A stretch of 46,446 bases of DNA from an uncultured Armatimonadota bacterium (lineage in GTDB: Bacteria > Armatimonadota > Fimbriimonadia > Fimbriimonadales > Fimbriimonadaceae): the NCBI GenBank assembly GCA_903833215.1, contig CAILEM010000121.1:1-46446 (forward strand), read 5' to 3'. Below the pieces are notes generated by a model. It saw only the letters and a program-made list of their open reading frames with translations. It did no database searches and was not told the origin of the DNA. Positions 36,430 to 45,495 of this stretch are shown here, piece after piece. Every line of letters starts with the position of its first letter. The first letter of the stretch is position 1. Made by a program: the position numbers and the translations under genes.

Positions 36430-36447
36430 TATTCCCGATCGGGAATA
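36430..36447 (-). promoter_or_regulatory. hip operator O2 (perfect 18-bp palindrome)
   Basis: TATTCCCGATCGGGAATA, a perfect 18-bp palindrome. It is 50 bp from O1 measured between equivalent bases, close to five DNA turns, so bound dimers would lie on nearly the same face. Confidence 0.8.
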
Positions 36448-36479
36448 ATTGAGCGCTTATTTGCCTTGTGGTAAGCAAT

Positions 36480-36494
36480 ATTCCCGATCGGGAA
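36480..36494 (-). promoter_or_regulatory. hip operator O3 (TTCCCGATCGGGAA)
   Basis: Third copy, 49 bp from O2, with the same 14-bp core and A at 36480. Three equally spaced sites suggest DNA looping or wrapping by HipB/HipA, as described for E. coli hip operators. The E. coli site has a different sequence, TATCC-N8-GGATA. Confidence 0.8.
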
Positions 36495-36496
36495 GT

Positions 36497-36637
36497 CTAT
36501 GCTCGATTTTTCGAGAAGTGCACATTTGCAAATCCGATTGAATACACCTCGCGGCATATGACCTCGGCCTGCTCGACCACGAATCGAACAGCTTCGTCCT
36601 CAAGAAAGGTCCCGTAGTTGCCACGCGCACCATACAA
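36497..36637 (-). pseudogene. Short coding-like remnant between araA and hipB
   Basis: A TTG-initiated frame of 46 residues starting within the overlap with the araA stop and ending just before hip operator O3. The sequence contains GNYGTFLEDEAVRFVVEQAE and continues with a plausible helix, unlike random frames. No SD or ATG is present. It may be the end of a decayed gene or a small coupled protein; I cannot name a family. Confidence 0.3.
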
Positions 36638-36641
36638 ACAG

Positions 36642-38144
36642 CTAGCGACCGATGCCCGGAGCGAGGTGGTAGTACACCTCGTTCCAGCGGAGTTCGTTTC
36701 TCAGCGACTCCAACTTGGTGTCGGCGTCGATAACAACGATTTCGATTCCGGCGATCTCCGCGAAATCGCGTAGGTGCTCCGTGGTCACGCTGTAGCTAAA
36801 GCCGGTGTGGTGGGCACCACCTGCGTAGATCCACGATGCAAGTGCGGTTTTGAAGTCAGGCTTGCACTCCCAAAGGGCTCTTGCGACCGGCAGGTTGGGT
36901 AGCGGATGGGCGGGAACAACCGCATTCACTTCATTGACGATGAGTCTGAAGCGATTGCCGAGATCCACTAAAGTCGCGTTGAGGGCAGGGCCGGCTGGCG
37001 CATCGAAAACGAGGCGAACGGGATCATCCTTGCCACCAATTCCTAGCGGGTGAATCTCAAGTTTTGGCTTGGCCGACGCGATCGAAGGACAGATCTCCAA
37101 CATATGGGCGCCTAGGACTTGGGGTCCCGCCGGATCCATATGGTAGGTGTAATCCTCCATGAACGATGTGCCGCCAGGCAGTCCTTCGGCAACCACTTTC
37201 ATGAATCGCAGAAGGGCAGAGGTCTTCCAGTCGCCCTCCGCACCAAATCCGTATCCTTTCGCCATCAACCTTTGCGAAGCTAGGCCGGGGAGCTGTTTCA
37301 GACCGTGTAGGTCTTCAAACGTGGTTGTGTAACCCTTGAAGCCACCGGTTGTGAGGAATCGCTCGATACCAATTTCTTGTCGTGCTCCGTAGCGGAGAGA
37401 TTCGTGGTGATCTCCGCCTTTCTTTAACTCTGGAGCCACTTCGTAAATGGCCTCATATTCGGCACACAGCGCATCAATCTCTGCGTCGCTGACCGCGTCC
37501 AAAACCTGCACGAGGTCGCCAACGCCATAGGTGTTTACCGAGAAGCCGAATTTCATCTCCGCAGAGACTTTGTTGCCCTCTGTCACGGAGACTTCGCGCA
37601 TGTTGTCTCCGAATCGGCAGAATCGAGCGCCTTGCATGTCGTGCCAGGCGCTGACGACTCTCGCCCAAGCTCCGAGCCGTGCCTGCACCTCGGAATCGCT
37701 CCAGTGGCCGACGATAACTTTGCGGGCTAGGCGGAGCCGTGTGTGTAGGAAACCTGCCTCGCGGTCGCCGTGGGCGGCCTGGTTGAGGTTCATAAAGTCC
37801 ATGTCAATCTCGGCCCATGGGAGGTCTCGATTGAACTGAGTGTGGAGGTGCGCGATCGGCTTGTTCAGCGACGTCAATCCACCGATCCACATTTTTGCTG
37901 GCGAGAACGTGTGCATCCAAAGCACGAGTCCAGCGCAGTTGGGACTTGAATTGGCTTCCGTGCAGAGATTCCGGACTGCGGCGGGGTCGGTGAGCACGGG
38001 CTTGAAGACGACCTTCAGCGGAATGCTGGGAGAAGCGTCCAGTGCAGACGCAATCGCTTGTGAGTTTACGGCGACTTGGCGAAGCGTTTCATCGCCATAA
38101 AGATGCTGACTACCGGTGACAAACCAAAGCTCTAACTGTTCCAT
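36642..38144 (-). CDS. araA: L-arabinose isomerase
   Basis: Converts L-arabinose to L-ribulose in the cytoplasm with Mn2+. Product of 500 residues, the family length. Motifs: [20 protein letters not shown] at the start, [36 protein letters not shown], and the active-site segments [11 protein letters not shown] and HHTGFSYSV near the C-terminus. ATG 38144 begins MEQLELWF; the GTG at 38150 is an alternative. araB and araD are not adjacent and no TATATA palindrome precedes it. The gene lies downstream of a strong terminator that ends glnS, so it has its own promoter. Confidence 0.96.
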   Translation of the reverse strand: MEQLELWFVTGSQHLYGDETLRQVAVNSQAIASALDASPSIPLKVVFKPVLTDPAAVRNLCTEANSSPNCAGLVLWMHTFSPAKMWIGGLTSLNKPIAHLHTQFNRDLPWAEIDMDFMNLNQAAHGDREAGFLHTRLRLARKVIVGHWSDSEVQARLGAWARVVSAWHDMQGARFCRFGDNMREVSVTEGNKVSAEMKFGFSVNTYGVGDLVQVLDAVSDAEIDALCAEYEAIYEVAPELKKGGDHHESLRYGARQEIGIERFLTTGGFKGYTTTFEDLHGLKQLPGLASQRLMAKGYGFGAEGDWKTSALLRFMKVVAEGLPGGTSFMEDYTYHMDPAGPQVLGAHMLEICPSIASAKPKLEIHPLGIGGKDDPVRLVFDAPAGPALNATLVDLGNRFRLIVNEVNAVVPAHPLPNLPVARALWECKPDFKTALASWIYAGGAHHTGFSYSVTTEHLRDFAEIAGIEIVVIDADTKLESLRNELRWNEVYYHLAPGIGR

Positions 38145-38204
38145 ACCCACTAAGACTATGGTCTATCCGAAGGTGGTTATGCCCGAGGGAGACCCAATAT
38201 TCCC

Positions 38205-38248
38205 AAAAAACTATATGCCCCCCTCGGTGATCGCTGAGGGAGGCATAT
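38205..38248 (-). terminator. Intrinsic terminator of glnS
   Basis: On the minus strand, ATATGCCTCCCTC (38248-38236) pairs with GAGGGGGGCATAT (38225-38213) with one non-Watson-Crick position, and TTTTTT follows 38210-38205. It ends the glnS transcript before araA. Confidence 0.9.
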
Positions 38249-38258
38249 TAGGCGAGGA

Positions 38259-39977
38259 TCAGGAACCTTTGGCCGCTTTGTCGATCTTGGCCCACGAGTC
38301 GCGGAGAGTTGCGGTTCGATTAAATACCAAGCTGTCAGGCTTGGAATCCTTGTCGACCGTGAAGTAGCCCAACCGCTCGAACTGATATTTCGTGCCGGGT
38401 TCTGCACCACCAACGCTCGGCTCAATGAAGCACTTACCAACCTTTAGCGAGTCTGGATTGAGATTGTCGAAGTAGGTTTTGCCTTCCTCTACTTCCTCAG
38501 GATTCGGCTTGTTGAATAGATGATCGTACAGTCGAACTTCGGCGGAAAGCGCGTGTGCGGCGGAAACCCAGTGGAGGGTTGCCTTCACCTTTCTGCCGTC
38601 GGGAGCGTCTCCACCACGTGTTGCCGGGTCGTAGGTGCAGTGAAGCTCAGTCACTTCGCCGTTTTCGTCCTTCACGATGTCCGTGCAGGTAATGAAGTAG
38701 CCATAGCGTAGTCTGACTTCACGTCCTACGGTAAGGCGGTAGAACTTCGGTGGGGGAACTTCACGGAAATCGTCGCGATCGATATAGAGCTCGCGTCCGA
38801 ATGGGACGGATCGCGTTCCCGCCGATTCGTCTTCGGGATTGTTGATTGCGTCAACGAACTCTTCCTGGCCCTCCGGGTAGTTGGTGATCACGACCTTGAT
38901 CGGATCGAGAACTCCCATCACGCGCTTGGCTTTCTTGTTGAGATCATTTCTTACGCAGTCTTCGAGAGCATGGAACTCGATGACGCTATCGGCTTTTGTA
39001 AGGCCGACGCGGCTGCAGAACTCTTTGATCGCTTCGGGGGAATAGCCACGTCGGCGCATACCGGCGAGGGTTGGCATTCGAGGGTCATCGTAGCCATTGA
39101 CGTACTTACCGTCGACAAGCTCAATGAACTTTCGCTTGCTCATGACGGTGTACGTTAATTTCAGCCGAGGAAATTCAATCTGGCGTGGGTGATAGATCCC
39201 TAGTTCATCAAGGAACCAATCGTACAGAGGCCGATGGATTTCGTATTCAAGGGAGCAAAGAGAGTGGGTCACTCCTTCGATGGAGTCTTCGAGGCCGTGC
39301 GCCCAGTCGTAAGACGGGTAGATGCACCATTTGTTGCCCTGGCGATGATGGTCGGTATGCCGAATCCGGTACATGACGGGATCGCGAAGATTCATGTTCG
39401 GCGAGGTCATATCGATCTTCGCGCGAAGGGTCCTTGCACCATCCGGAAATTCTCCGTTCCGCATCCTGGCGAATAGGTCAAGGTTCTCCTCAACGGTTCG
39501 GTTCCGGAAGGGACTCTCGGTTCCTGGGCTCGTCAGTGTTCCACGGGTCTGTCCCATCTGCTCTGCGGATAAATCGCAAACGAAGGCCTTCCCCTTACGA
39601 ATAAGTTCTTGAGCCCACACGTACATCTGCTCGAAGTAGTCCGAGGCAAAAAAGAGGCGATCTCCCCACGAGGCGCCGATCCAGGCAACATCTTCGATGA
39701 TGCCATCGACAAATTCTTGGTCCTCTTTCAGGGGATTCGTATCGTCGAAGCGCAGATTGAACAGCCCGCCGAAGTCGAGGGCGATGCCGTAATCAATCCA
39801 CACAGCCTTGGCATGACCGATGTGCAAGTAAGCATTTGGCTCCGGTGGGAATCGCGTATGAACGCAGTTGAACCTGCCTTCACGCAAATCTTGCTTGATT
39901 GCTTCTCTAATAAAATCGGTCGACGGCTCTGGATTACCCGTTTCTCGAGTGGTTGCTTCAATCTCGTGGTCTGTAAT
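38259..39977 (-). CDS. glnS: Glutaminyl-tRNA synthetase with ATT start
   Basis: Charges tRNA-Gln in the cytoplasm. The signature sequences are [15 protein letters not shown] (HIGH at 52-55) and VMSKRKF (KMSKS-type, 279-283). The family's conserved N-terminus (xxFIRxxIxxDL) is present in frame as [15 protein letters not shown], but no ATG, GTG or TTG lies before it up to the in-frame TAG at 39984-39986. ATT 39977 lies eight bases after GAGGT (39990-39986) and is the only well-placed start, giving 572 residues. A later TTG at 39887 would remove the conserved segment. The cognate tRNA-Gln is at 3778. Confidence 0.93.
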   Translation of the reverse strand: MTDHEIEATTRETGNPEPSTDFIREAIKQDLREGRFNCVHTRFPPEPNAYLHIGHAKAVWIDYGIALDFGGLFNLRFDDTNPLKEDQEFVDGIIEDVAWIGASWGDRLFFASDYFEQMYVWAQELIRKGKAFVCDLSAEQMGQTRGTLTSPGTESPFRNRTVEENLDLFARMRNGEFPDGARTLRAKIDMTSPNMNLRDPVMYRIRHTDHHRQGNKWCIYPSYDWAHGLEDSIEGVTHSLCSLEYEIHRPLYDWFLDELGIYHPRQIEFPRLKLTYTVMSKRKFIELVDGKYVNGYDDPRMPTLAGMRRRGYSPEAIKEFCSRVGLTKADSVIEFHALEDCVRNDLNKKAKRVMGVLDPIKVVITNYPEGQEEFVDAINNPEDESAGTRSVPFGRELYIDRDDFREVPPPKFYRLTVGREVRLRYGYFITCTDIVKDENGEVTELHCTYDPATRGGDAPDGRKVKATLHWVSAAHALSAEVRLYDHLFNKPNPEEVEEGKTYFDNLNPDSLKVGKCFIEPSVGGAEPGTKYQFERLGYFTVDKDSKPDSLVFNRTATLRDSWAKIDKAAKGS

Positions 39978-40164
39978 GCTGATCTACCTCGGCCCCGGTT
40001 AGGCTTGTTTATAGAGTATGGCGCACTTATGCACAGCCGAAAGCGGGCCGGAGCCACGGAAATTGCTCAAGACGGTGGGAACTTGGAGTTGCGATCTTTA
40101 GGAATTTGTTAAGACCGAATCCCCTTAACATGCGCTCCGTTTTGTATTCTGTTGGGGAAATTCG

Positions 40165-41619
40165 ATGAATCAAGAACAGTTAGCCGTTTTCGACCGCATC
40201 CAGGCGTTTCAACTAGATGTTCCCGATGCCTCCTATCCGTTCTCAAGAAAGCTTGCCCACGAGAATCACTGGTCACAAGCCTATACACGTCGCGTGATTG
40301 AAGAATATAAGCGCTTTGCCTTTTTGGCGGTCGCGGCCGGGCACCCGGTTTCACCCTCGGAAGATGTCGATGAGGCATGGCATATGCATCTGATGTACAC
40401 CCAAAACTATTGGAAGGTGTTCTGTGCGGACGTTCTCCAAATGCCGCTTCACCACAATCCATCCATTGGGGGGAAGGCTGAACGAGAGAAATTTGACGAC
40501 TGGTACAGCAAGACGTTGGACAGTTATCGCAGGCTCTTTGGATCTGAGCCACCTGCGGATATCTGGCCATCGCTAGAAGAACGAACGGCTATCGCTGCGA
40601 GAACTACCAAAGTTGATCGTGGCGCCCACTGGGTCATTCGGAAGCCTGACTTTGTCGCGAACGCACGACTGGCATCGGTTGCCTTCCTATCGTTGTTCAT
40701 TATCGGGTGTTCAACCGCCGCCGAGGGGGCGAATCCTTTCGATTGGAGAGGTCCCGAGTTCCTGAAGTTCTATATCGCTCTGTATCCCATCTGCTTGGGA
40801 TTGGCGCTTTGGACTAGGTACATCTTGCGCACGCCCATTCAGCAGCCAACATTGACGGCTCCACATCTGGAGCCGTATCAAATGGCTTATCTCCATGGTG
40901 GAAAGTGGGCCGTGATCGATATCGCAATCGCGAGCCTTGTGCACAAGAAGATGCTTGAAGTGGTTGTAGGTACCGGAAAGCTTCTTCCGACTGAGGTTCC
41001 CTTTATGGGCGGCCCCGGGCTTGAGCCATGGGTCTATTCTCAGGCAAATCGGAGTGGCGGGATCTTGATCCGGGACCTCAGGACTCAATGCGCAGCGCAT
41101 GCGGACGGGGTTGGAGAAAATCTGAAGCAGCTTGGGTTGATCGTGTCGGACCCTCAAGCATCCAAAACGATCGCGGTAAGCCTACTTGTGGCAAGTATCG
41201 TCCCCATCATCGGAGTCATGAAGATCTTGATCGGCATTTCACGGGACCGCCCCGTGACTTACTTAATCATCCTTTGCGTCATCACAACCTTGATTTCACT
41301 CCTCGTCCTCGCCCGACGGCCGCACCGGTCGCGCTATGGAGATAATGTCCTCGCTCAACTGCAGCAACGCTTTGCCCACATGCAGTCTCTAGGCCACCAT
41401 CATCATGCTTTGGAGGTAGACGACCTACCGATTGCAGTAGCACTGTTTGGTACAGCTGCCCTTGCTGGGTCGGAGATGGCATACCTAAACCAATCGCTTC
41501 GCACGCCCCCTCCGGGGAGTTCAGGTTGTTCTACGGCGAGCAGTTGCGGCGGCGGTGGAAGTGGCTGCGGCGGCGGTGGTGGTTGCGGTGGAGGAGGCTG
41601 TGGCGGCTGCGGTGGCTAG
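40165..41619 (+). CDS. GRDP-like/TIGR04222-like membrane protein with Cys/Gly tail
   Basis: Product of 484 residues joining two unusual regions. Residues about 15-140 resemble the glycine-rich-domain-protein (GRDP, PF07173-like) domain, with DEAWHMHLMYTQNYW and the WHxH motif (Trp72, His73, His75). Residues about 165-400 hold several membrane segments (LASVAFLSLFIIGCSTAA, FLKFYIALYPICLGLALW, IAVSLLVASIVPIIGV, YLIILCVITTLISLLVLA) and a TIGR04222-type central region. The last 35 residues are almost only Gly, Cys and Ser, with seven or more Cys. TIGR04222 proteins often end in such tails and their function is unknown. The start is ATG 40165. It is probably the first gene of a unit with the GH116 gene 50 bp downstream. 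Confidence 0.65.
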   Translation: MNQEQLAVFDRIQAFQLDVPDASYPFSRKLAHENHWSQAYTRRVIEEYKRFAFLAVAAGHPVSPSEDVDEAWHMHLMYTQNYWKVFCADVLQMPLHHNPSIGGKAEREKFDDWYSKTLDSYRRLFGSEPPADIWPSLEERTAIAARTTKVDRGAHWVIRKPDFVANARLASVAFLSLFIIGCSTAAEGANPFDWRGPEFLKFYIALYPICLGLALWTRYILRTPIQQPTLTAPHLEPYQMAYLHGGKWAVIDIAIASLVHKKMLEVVVGTGKLLPTEVPFMGGPGLEPWVYSQANRSGGILIRDLRTQCAAHADGVGENLKQLGLIVSDPQASKTIAVSLLVASIVPIIGVMKILIGISRDRPVTYLIILCVITTLISLLVLARRPHRSRYGDNVLAQLQQRFAHMQSLGHHHHALEVDDLPIAVALFGTAALAGSEMAYLNQSLRTPPPGSSGCSTASSCGGGGSGCGGGGGCGGGGCGGCGG

Positions 41620-41669
41620 CTTCGTTTTGAGCTGTGTCCTAAGCGATATACTCGCCTAGGGACGATTCA

Positions 41670-44600
41670 ATGCAGAATTTCACACGCCGCACAGTTTTGA
41701 AGATGGCCGGTGGGGCCACCCTTAGTCTAGGAGTGCCATTAAAGGTACTGGGAACACTGGCCGATGGCACGATGGTGGTTCAAGATCACCGTGTTCAGCC
41801 TGAAAAGAACCTCTCGAGCCAATGGAAACAGACTCTCATCTCTCGCGGAGAGAAAGAGGTCTGGACGGGTGAAGCCTTGGAATCCATTGGCATGCCCATC
41901 GGTGGAATTGCGACGGGCCAGCTTTACCTTTGCGGCGATGGGACTCTAGGGTGTTGGGAACTCTTCAACCACCACGATTATCAGAATCTGGGGCCCTACA
42001 GCTACGCAAAACGGCCAATTCCGCACATTGTGAAGTTCGGTTTTACGGTGAATGTTGGCGGAAAAGCCCATCACCTAAACAAGTCGGGGTTTCGTGACGT
42101 CGCATTTAAGGGCGAGCATCCCATTGGAACGATTACCTACAGCGATTCGAGCATCCCGGTCCAAGCTGAGATGGTCGCCTATTCGCCGTTCATTCCATTG
42201 AATGCCAAGGACTCGGGGCTCCCTGCGACTATTTTCGAGATCACTATAAAGAATCCTGGTGCCGACTCGGTTGACGTCGATGTGGTCGGATTCCTTGAGA
42301 ATGCGTGTGCTCGTTCTGCAGTGACGAACCCTGGCGGTCGAAAGCGCCATACGAAGGCGACAACGTCATCCGATTTTTGCGCCATGACGCACAGTGCGGA
42401 TGCCACGACGCAGGAATTCTCCACTCCTCGGACAAATCCTCGTGCCGATCTCGTTCTTGCAGACTTTGAAGGTGCGGACTATGGCGATTGGAAGGTTGAG
42501 GGCGAGTCTTTTGGCAAAGGTCCAGCGCAAGGAACCCTTGCCGGTCAGCAGCAGGTCACAGGCTTTATCGGCAAAGGTTTGGTGAACACGTTCCTAAGCG
42601 GGGATGGCACAACTGGACGTCTCACATCACCAGAATTTGAAATCACTCGAGACTTCATCACGTTCAAGATCGGCGGTGGGAATCAACCAGGTGTTGAGTG
42701 TATCAACCTCTGGGTAGACGGCAAGATCGTCAGGACCGCATCGGGACGTGACGAGGAACGGCTACTGTGGGAAGCCTGGCAGGTTCACGAATTTGCGGGC
42801 AAGAAGGGGCGAATTGAGATTGTCGATAACGGGACAGGCGGTTGGGGACATATCAATGTCGACCAGATCTCCCAGTCGGACAAACTCCCACCGGATGCAG
42901 ATCTCAGGGCACGGCACGGTAGATTGAATCTCGACACTGGCACTCTAACCCTAGCCTTGCTTGATTCTGGGACCGCGGACCAAGAAGCCGCCTATGGCTT
43001 TGAGAAGAGTTACGTCGGTCAAGTTCAGTCGCAGACTTTGAAAGTTGAACCAGGAAAGAGCCAAACTTTGCGTTTCGTTTTGGCTTGGAATTTCCCCAAC
43101 CATCCGAATGGACGCAACTACACGAACTACTTCTCCGACTCGGAAGCGGTCGCGAAATATGTCTCCGGAAACTACGCACGCTTAAGTCGCGACACCAAGC
43201 TGTGGCGAGACACGTTCTACGATTCGACGCTGCCGTATTGGCTTCTGGATCGCCTTCATTCCACAGTTGGAAATATCTGCACGGGAACGACCGAGTGGTG
43301 GAAATCCGGCCGATTCTGGTCTTGGGAAGGTGTGGTCTGCTGCTCCGGCACGTGTACCCATGTTTGGAATTACGAGCATTCGATGGCTCGACTCTTTCCC
43401 GAAATTGAGCGGAATATCCGCGAGTGGCAAGACTTCGGTGCAGGCTTTGAAGAAGCCACGGGGCTTGTTGGATTCCGGTCCGATCGAGAATATGCGGCGG
43501 ATGGGCAGTGCGGCACGCTGCTCAAGGCATATCGTGAACACCTCACCTCAGCCGACGACAAGTTCCTCAAAAAGAATTGGCCTCGGATCAAGAAGTCGCT
43601 GGAATACCTGATCAAGCGAGATGGCGATGGCGATGGCATCATCGAGGACTCGCAGCCGAACACCTACGACATCGAGTTCTTTGGCGCCAATACCTTTGTT
43701 GGTTCGCTCTATCTCGCCGCTCTTCGCGCTGGCGAGGAGATGGCCAAAGAAGTGGGAGACCACGCATTCGAGCAGCAGTGCAAAGCGCTTGCCGAAAGCG
43801 GCAAAGAGGCCACGATGAAGCGGCTGTGGAATGGGGAGTACTTCATCCAAGAGGTCGACCAGTTGAAATACAAACAGTATCAGTACGGTCCCGGCTGCTT
43901 GGCCGATCAGTTGTTTGGACAGGGATGGGCACACCAAGTTGGCCTCGGTCACATCTATCCTGCCGATAAGGTTGTGAAGGGTCTCCAGTCGATCTGGAAA
44001 TACAACTGGGCACCTGATGTTGCCAATCAAAATAAGCAGTGGCCACCCCAACGGCCGTTTGCATTGCCAGGGGAGGCAGGACTGTTTACGTGCACATGGC
44101 CCATTGGGGGCCGAGAAAAAGACCCTGTCCTTTACCGTGACGAGATTTGGACAGGAATCGAATACCAAGTCGCTGGCCACATGATTTGGGAAGGAATGGT
44201 TGAAGAGGGGCTCTCCATTTGTCGTGGCGTTCACGAACGGTATCACCCGATCAAACGCAACCCGTACAACGAGGTTGAGTGTAGCGATCACTACTCCAGG
44301 GCGATGGCTTCGTGGGGTGTCTACACAGCTCTCGCGGGGTTCGAATATCACGGCCCAGCCGGTCGCATCGGATTCGCACCAAGAGTAACACCCGAGGATT
44401 TCAAGACAGCGTTTACCACCGCCGAGGGTTGGGGCACTTACTCTCAGAGGGTCACTGGCGGCAAGCACACCAGTCATCTGAAGCTGGCATGGGGCAAGTT
44501 GAGCCTGAAGCAACTCCGCATCAAGACGGATTCCACCGGAACCGTCGCCGTTCGCCATCGCGGGCGGTCCGTTGCCGCACAATCCGCAGTCGAAGCAGGT

Positions 44601-44675
44601 TTTGCCACCATCATTCTTGAGCGCCCCGTCCAACTCGGACGCGGTCACGACCTCGAAATCACGATCGGAACATAG
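41670..44675 (+). CDS. Tat-exported GH116 glycoside hydrolase (GBA2-like)
   Basis: Product of 1001 residues. The N-terminus FTRRTVLKMAGG is a Tat signal. The N-terminal GBA2-like beta-sandwich (about 60-230) includes GMPIGGIATGQLYL. Residues about 255-400 are an inserted beta-rich domain with the repeated theme DLVLADFEGADYGDWKVEG, probably a carbohydrate-binding module. The (alpha/alpha)6 barrel follows: the likely nucleophile is Glu542 in CTGTTEWW and the likely acid/base is Asp667 in SQPNTYD, 125 residues apart, close to the E335-D462 spacing of archaeal SSO1353. Family members cleave beta-glucosides or beta-xylosides. AGGGACG precedes the ATG by seven bases. A MITE-like element lies 7 bp after the stop. 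Confidence 0.9.
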   Translation: MQNFTRRTVLKMAGGATLSLGVPLKVLGTLADGTMVVQDHRVQPEKNLSSQWKQTLISRGEKEVWTGEALESIGMPIGGIATGQLYLCGDGTLGCWELFNHHDYQNLGPYSYAKRPIPHIVKFGFTVNVGGKAHHLNKSGFRDVAFKGEHPIGTITYSDSSIPVQAEMVAYSPFIPLNAKDSGLPATIFEITIKNPGADSVDVDVVGFLENACARSAVTNPGGRKRHTKATTSSDFCAMTHSADATTQEFSTPRTNPRADLVLADFEGADYGDWKVEGESFGKGPAQGTLAGQQQVTGFIGKGLVNTFLSGDGTTGRLTSPEFEITRDFITFKIGGGNQPGVECINLWVDGKIVRTASGRDEERLLWEAWQVHEFAGKKGRIEIVDNGTGGWGHINVDQISQSDKLPPDADLRARHGRLNLDTGTLTLALLDSGTADQEAAYGFEKSYVGQVQSQTLKVEPGKSQTLRFVLAWNFPNHPNGRNYTNYFSDSEAVAKYVSGNYARLSRDTKLWRDTFYDSTLPYWLLDRLHSTVGNICTGTTEWWKSGRFWSWEGVVCCSGTCTHVWNYEHSMARLFPEIERNIREWQDFGAGFEEATGLVGFRSDREYAADGQCGTLLKAYREHLTSADDKFLKKNWPRIKKSLEYLIKRDGDGDGIIEDSQPNTYDIEFFGANTFVGSLYLAALRAGEEMAKEVGDHAFEQQCKALAESGKEATMKRLWNGEYFIQEVDQLKYKQYQYGPGCLADQLFGQGWAHQVGLGHIYPADKVVKGLQSIWKYNWAPDVANQNKQWPPQRPFALPGEAGLFTCTWPIGGREKDPVLYRDEIWTGIEYQVAGHMIWEGMVEEGLSICRGVHERYHPIKRNPYNEVECSDHYSRAMASWGVYTALAGFEYHGPAGRIGFAPRVTPEDFKTAFTTAEGWGTYSQRVTGGKHTSHLKLAWGKLSLKQLRIKTDSTGTVAVRHRGRSVAAQSAVEAGFATIILERPVQLGRGHDLEITIGT

Positions 44676-44681
44676 ATGCGA

Positions 44682-44868
44682 GGCGTGCCTTAATGTCAAA
44701 CAGTTTTGGTATTTCAATAGCCGCCGTAGCCGCCGGGTGGCTTGTACCGGCGTTCGGACCGGTCGCCAAGACCAAAAATGGGTTCAAGCCGCGAGTTGGG
44801 TGCGCGGCCACAAACCATGCTACGGAACAAGCCCATTCTGCCAAAACTGTTTGACATTAAGCCACGCC
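44682..44868 (+). mobile_element. MITE-like element with 28-bp terminal inverted repeats
   Basis: The left terminal repeat is 44682-44709 and the right 44841-44868; they match as inverted repeats at 27 of 28 positions (GGCGTG then CTTAATGTCAAACAGTTTTGG). The 131-bp interior codes for no recognisable protein and contains CCGGTxxxACCGG-like self-pairing. No target-site duplication is obvious. TTGACA, a perfect -35 sequence, lies in each terminus facing outward (44851-44856 on the right). The element fills most of the gap before the channel gene at 44926. Confidence 0.75.
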
Positions 44869-44925
44869 TTTCCCTTACAACGTGCATCAGGAGTTTGTGC
44901 AAGTCCGTGAGATACAATCTCGCCT

Positions 44926-45495
44926 ATGCACAAGGGGCGGTTGGAGGCATTTAGTGATGCGGTCATCGCGATCATCATGACGATCATGGTGCTTGAGCTA
45001 CACGCACCGAAAGGGAGCCAGTTGTCGGACTTGACGGCGGTGATGCCGACCATGCTCGGCTATGTTTTGAGCTTTATCTTCTTGGGCATCTACTGGAACA
45101 ATCATCATCACATGCTTCAAGCTGCAAAGCACGTCAACGGCCATGTACTTTGGGCGAACATGTTCCTTCTGTTCTGGCTCTCGCTGATCCCATTTGCGAC
45201 AGACTGGATGGGGGCACAGAATTACGCTCAACTACCTGTCGCCATTTACGCCGTCCTGCTCCTTATGTGCGGAACTGCGTACTTCTTTCTCTCCAAGAGC
45301 CTCATTAAGGCGAACGGAAAAGAATCTACTCTTGCACACGCCCTTGGCTCTGACCTTAAGGGAAAGCTCTCTCTCGTGATATATGCGGTGGCGTTCGGCC
45401 TAAGCTGGGTCAATGCGTACCTGTCTTGTGCCTGCTTTGTGATTGTCGCCGTGATGTGGTTTATTCCCGATCGGCGTATCGAACGTCACATCTAG
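44926..45495 (+). CDS. TMEM175-family (DUF1211) potassium channel
   Basis: Product of 189 residues with about six membrane segments. The signature at the N-terminus is RLEAFSDAVIAIIMTIMVLEL, with the FSD motif at Phe9-Asp11; IYWNNHHHMLQ follows. Bacterial TMEM175 proteins form K+-permeable tetramers. The start is ATG 44926, without a clear SD. The stop shares the palindrome CTAG with the stop of the convergent AraC-type gene (45492-45495). The upstream region is the right end of the MITE-like element, which may supply its promoter. Confidence 0.88.
   Translation: MHKGRLEAFSDAVIAIIMTIMVLELHAPKGSQLSDLTAVMPTMLGYVLSFIFLGIYWNNHHHMLQAAKHVNGHVLWANMFLLFWLSLIPFATDWMGAQNYAQLPVAIYAVLLLMCGTAYFFLSKSLIKANGKESTLAHALGSDLKGKLSLVIYAVAFGLSWVNAYLSCACFVIVAVMWFIPDRRIERHI

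Noticed and set aside
36369-36557. 62-codon minus-strand frame upstream of hipB
   Set aside because: It is the translated operator region; the repeats FPIGN and IPDRE come from the TTCCCGATCGGGAA palindromes.
36642-38144. araA as a target of the GntR/LacI-type regulator at 5660
   Set aside because: The regulator has an AraR-like architecture, but no TTCTATATAGAA-like palindrome lies upstream of araA.
44659-44917. Short minus-strand frames across the MITE-like element
   Set aside because: They start or end in the terminal inverted repeats, overlap each other in different frames and have no family similarity.
45463-45474. ATTCCCGATCGG inside the TMEM175 gene, 12 of 14 bases of the hip operator
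   Set aside because: It is incomplete, lies within coding sequence near a stop codon and is 9 kb from hipBA; a chance match is likely.
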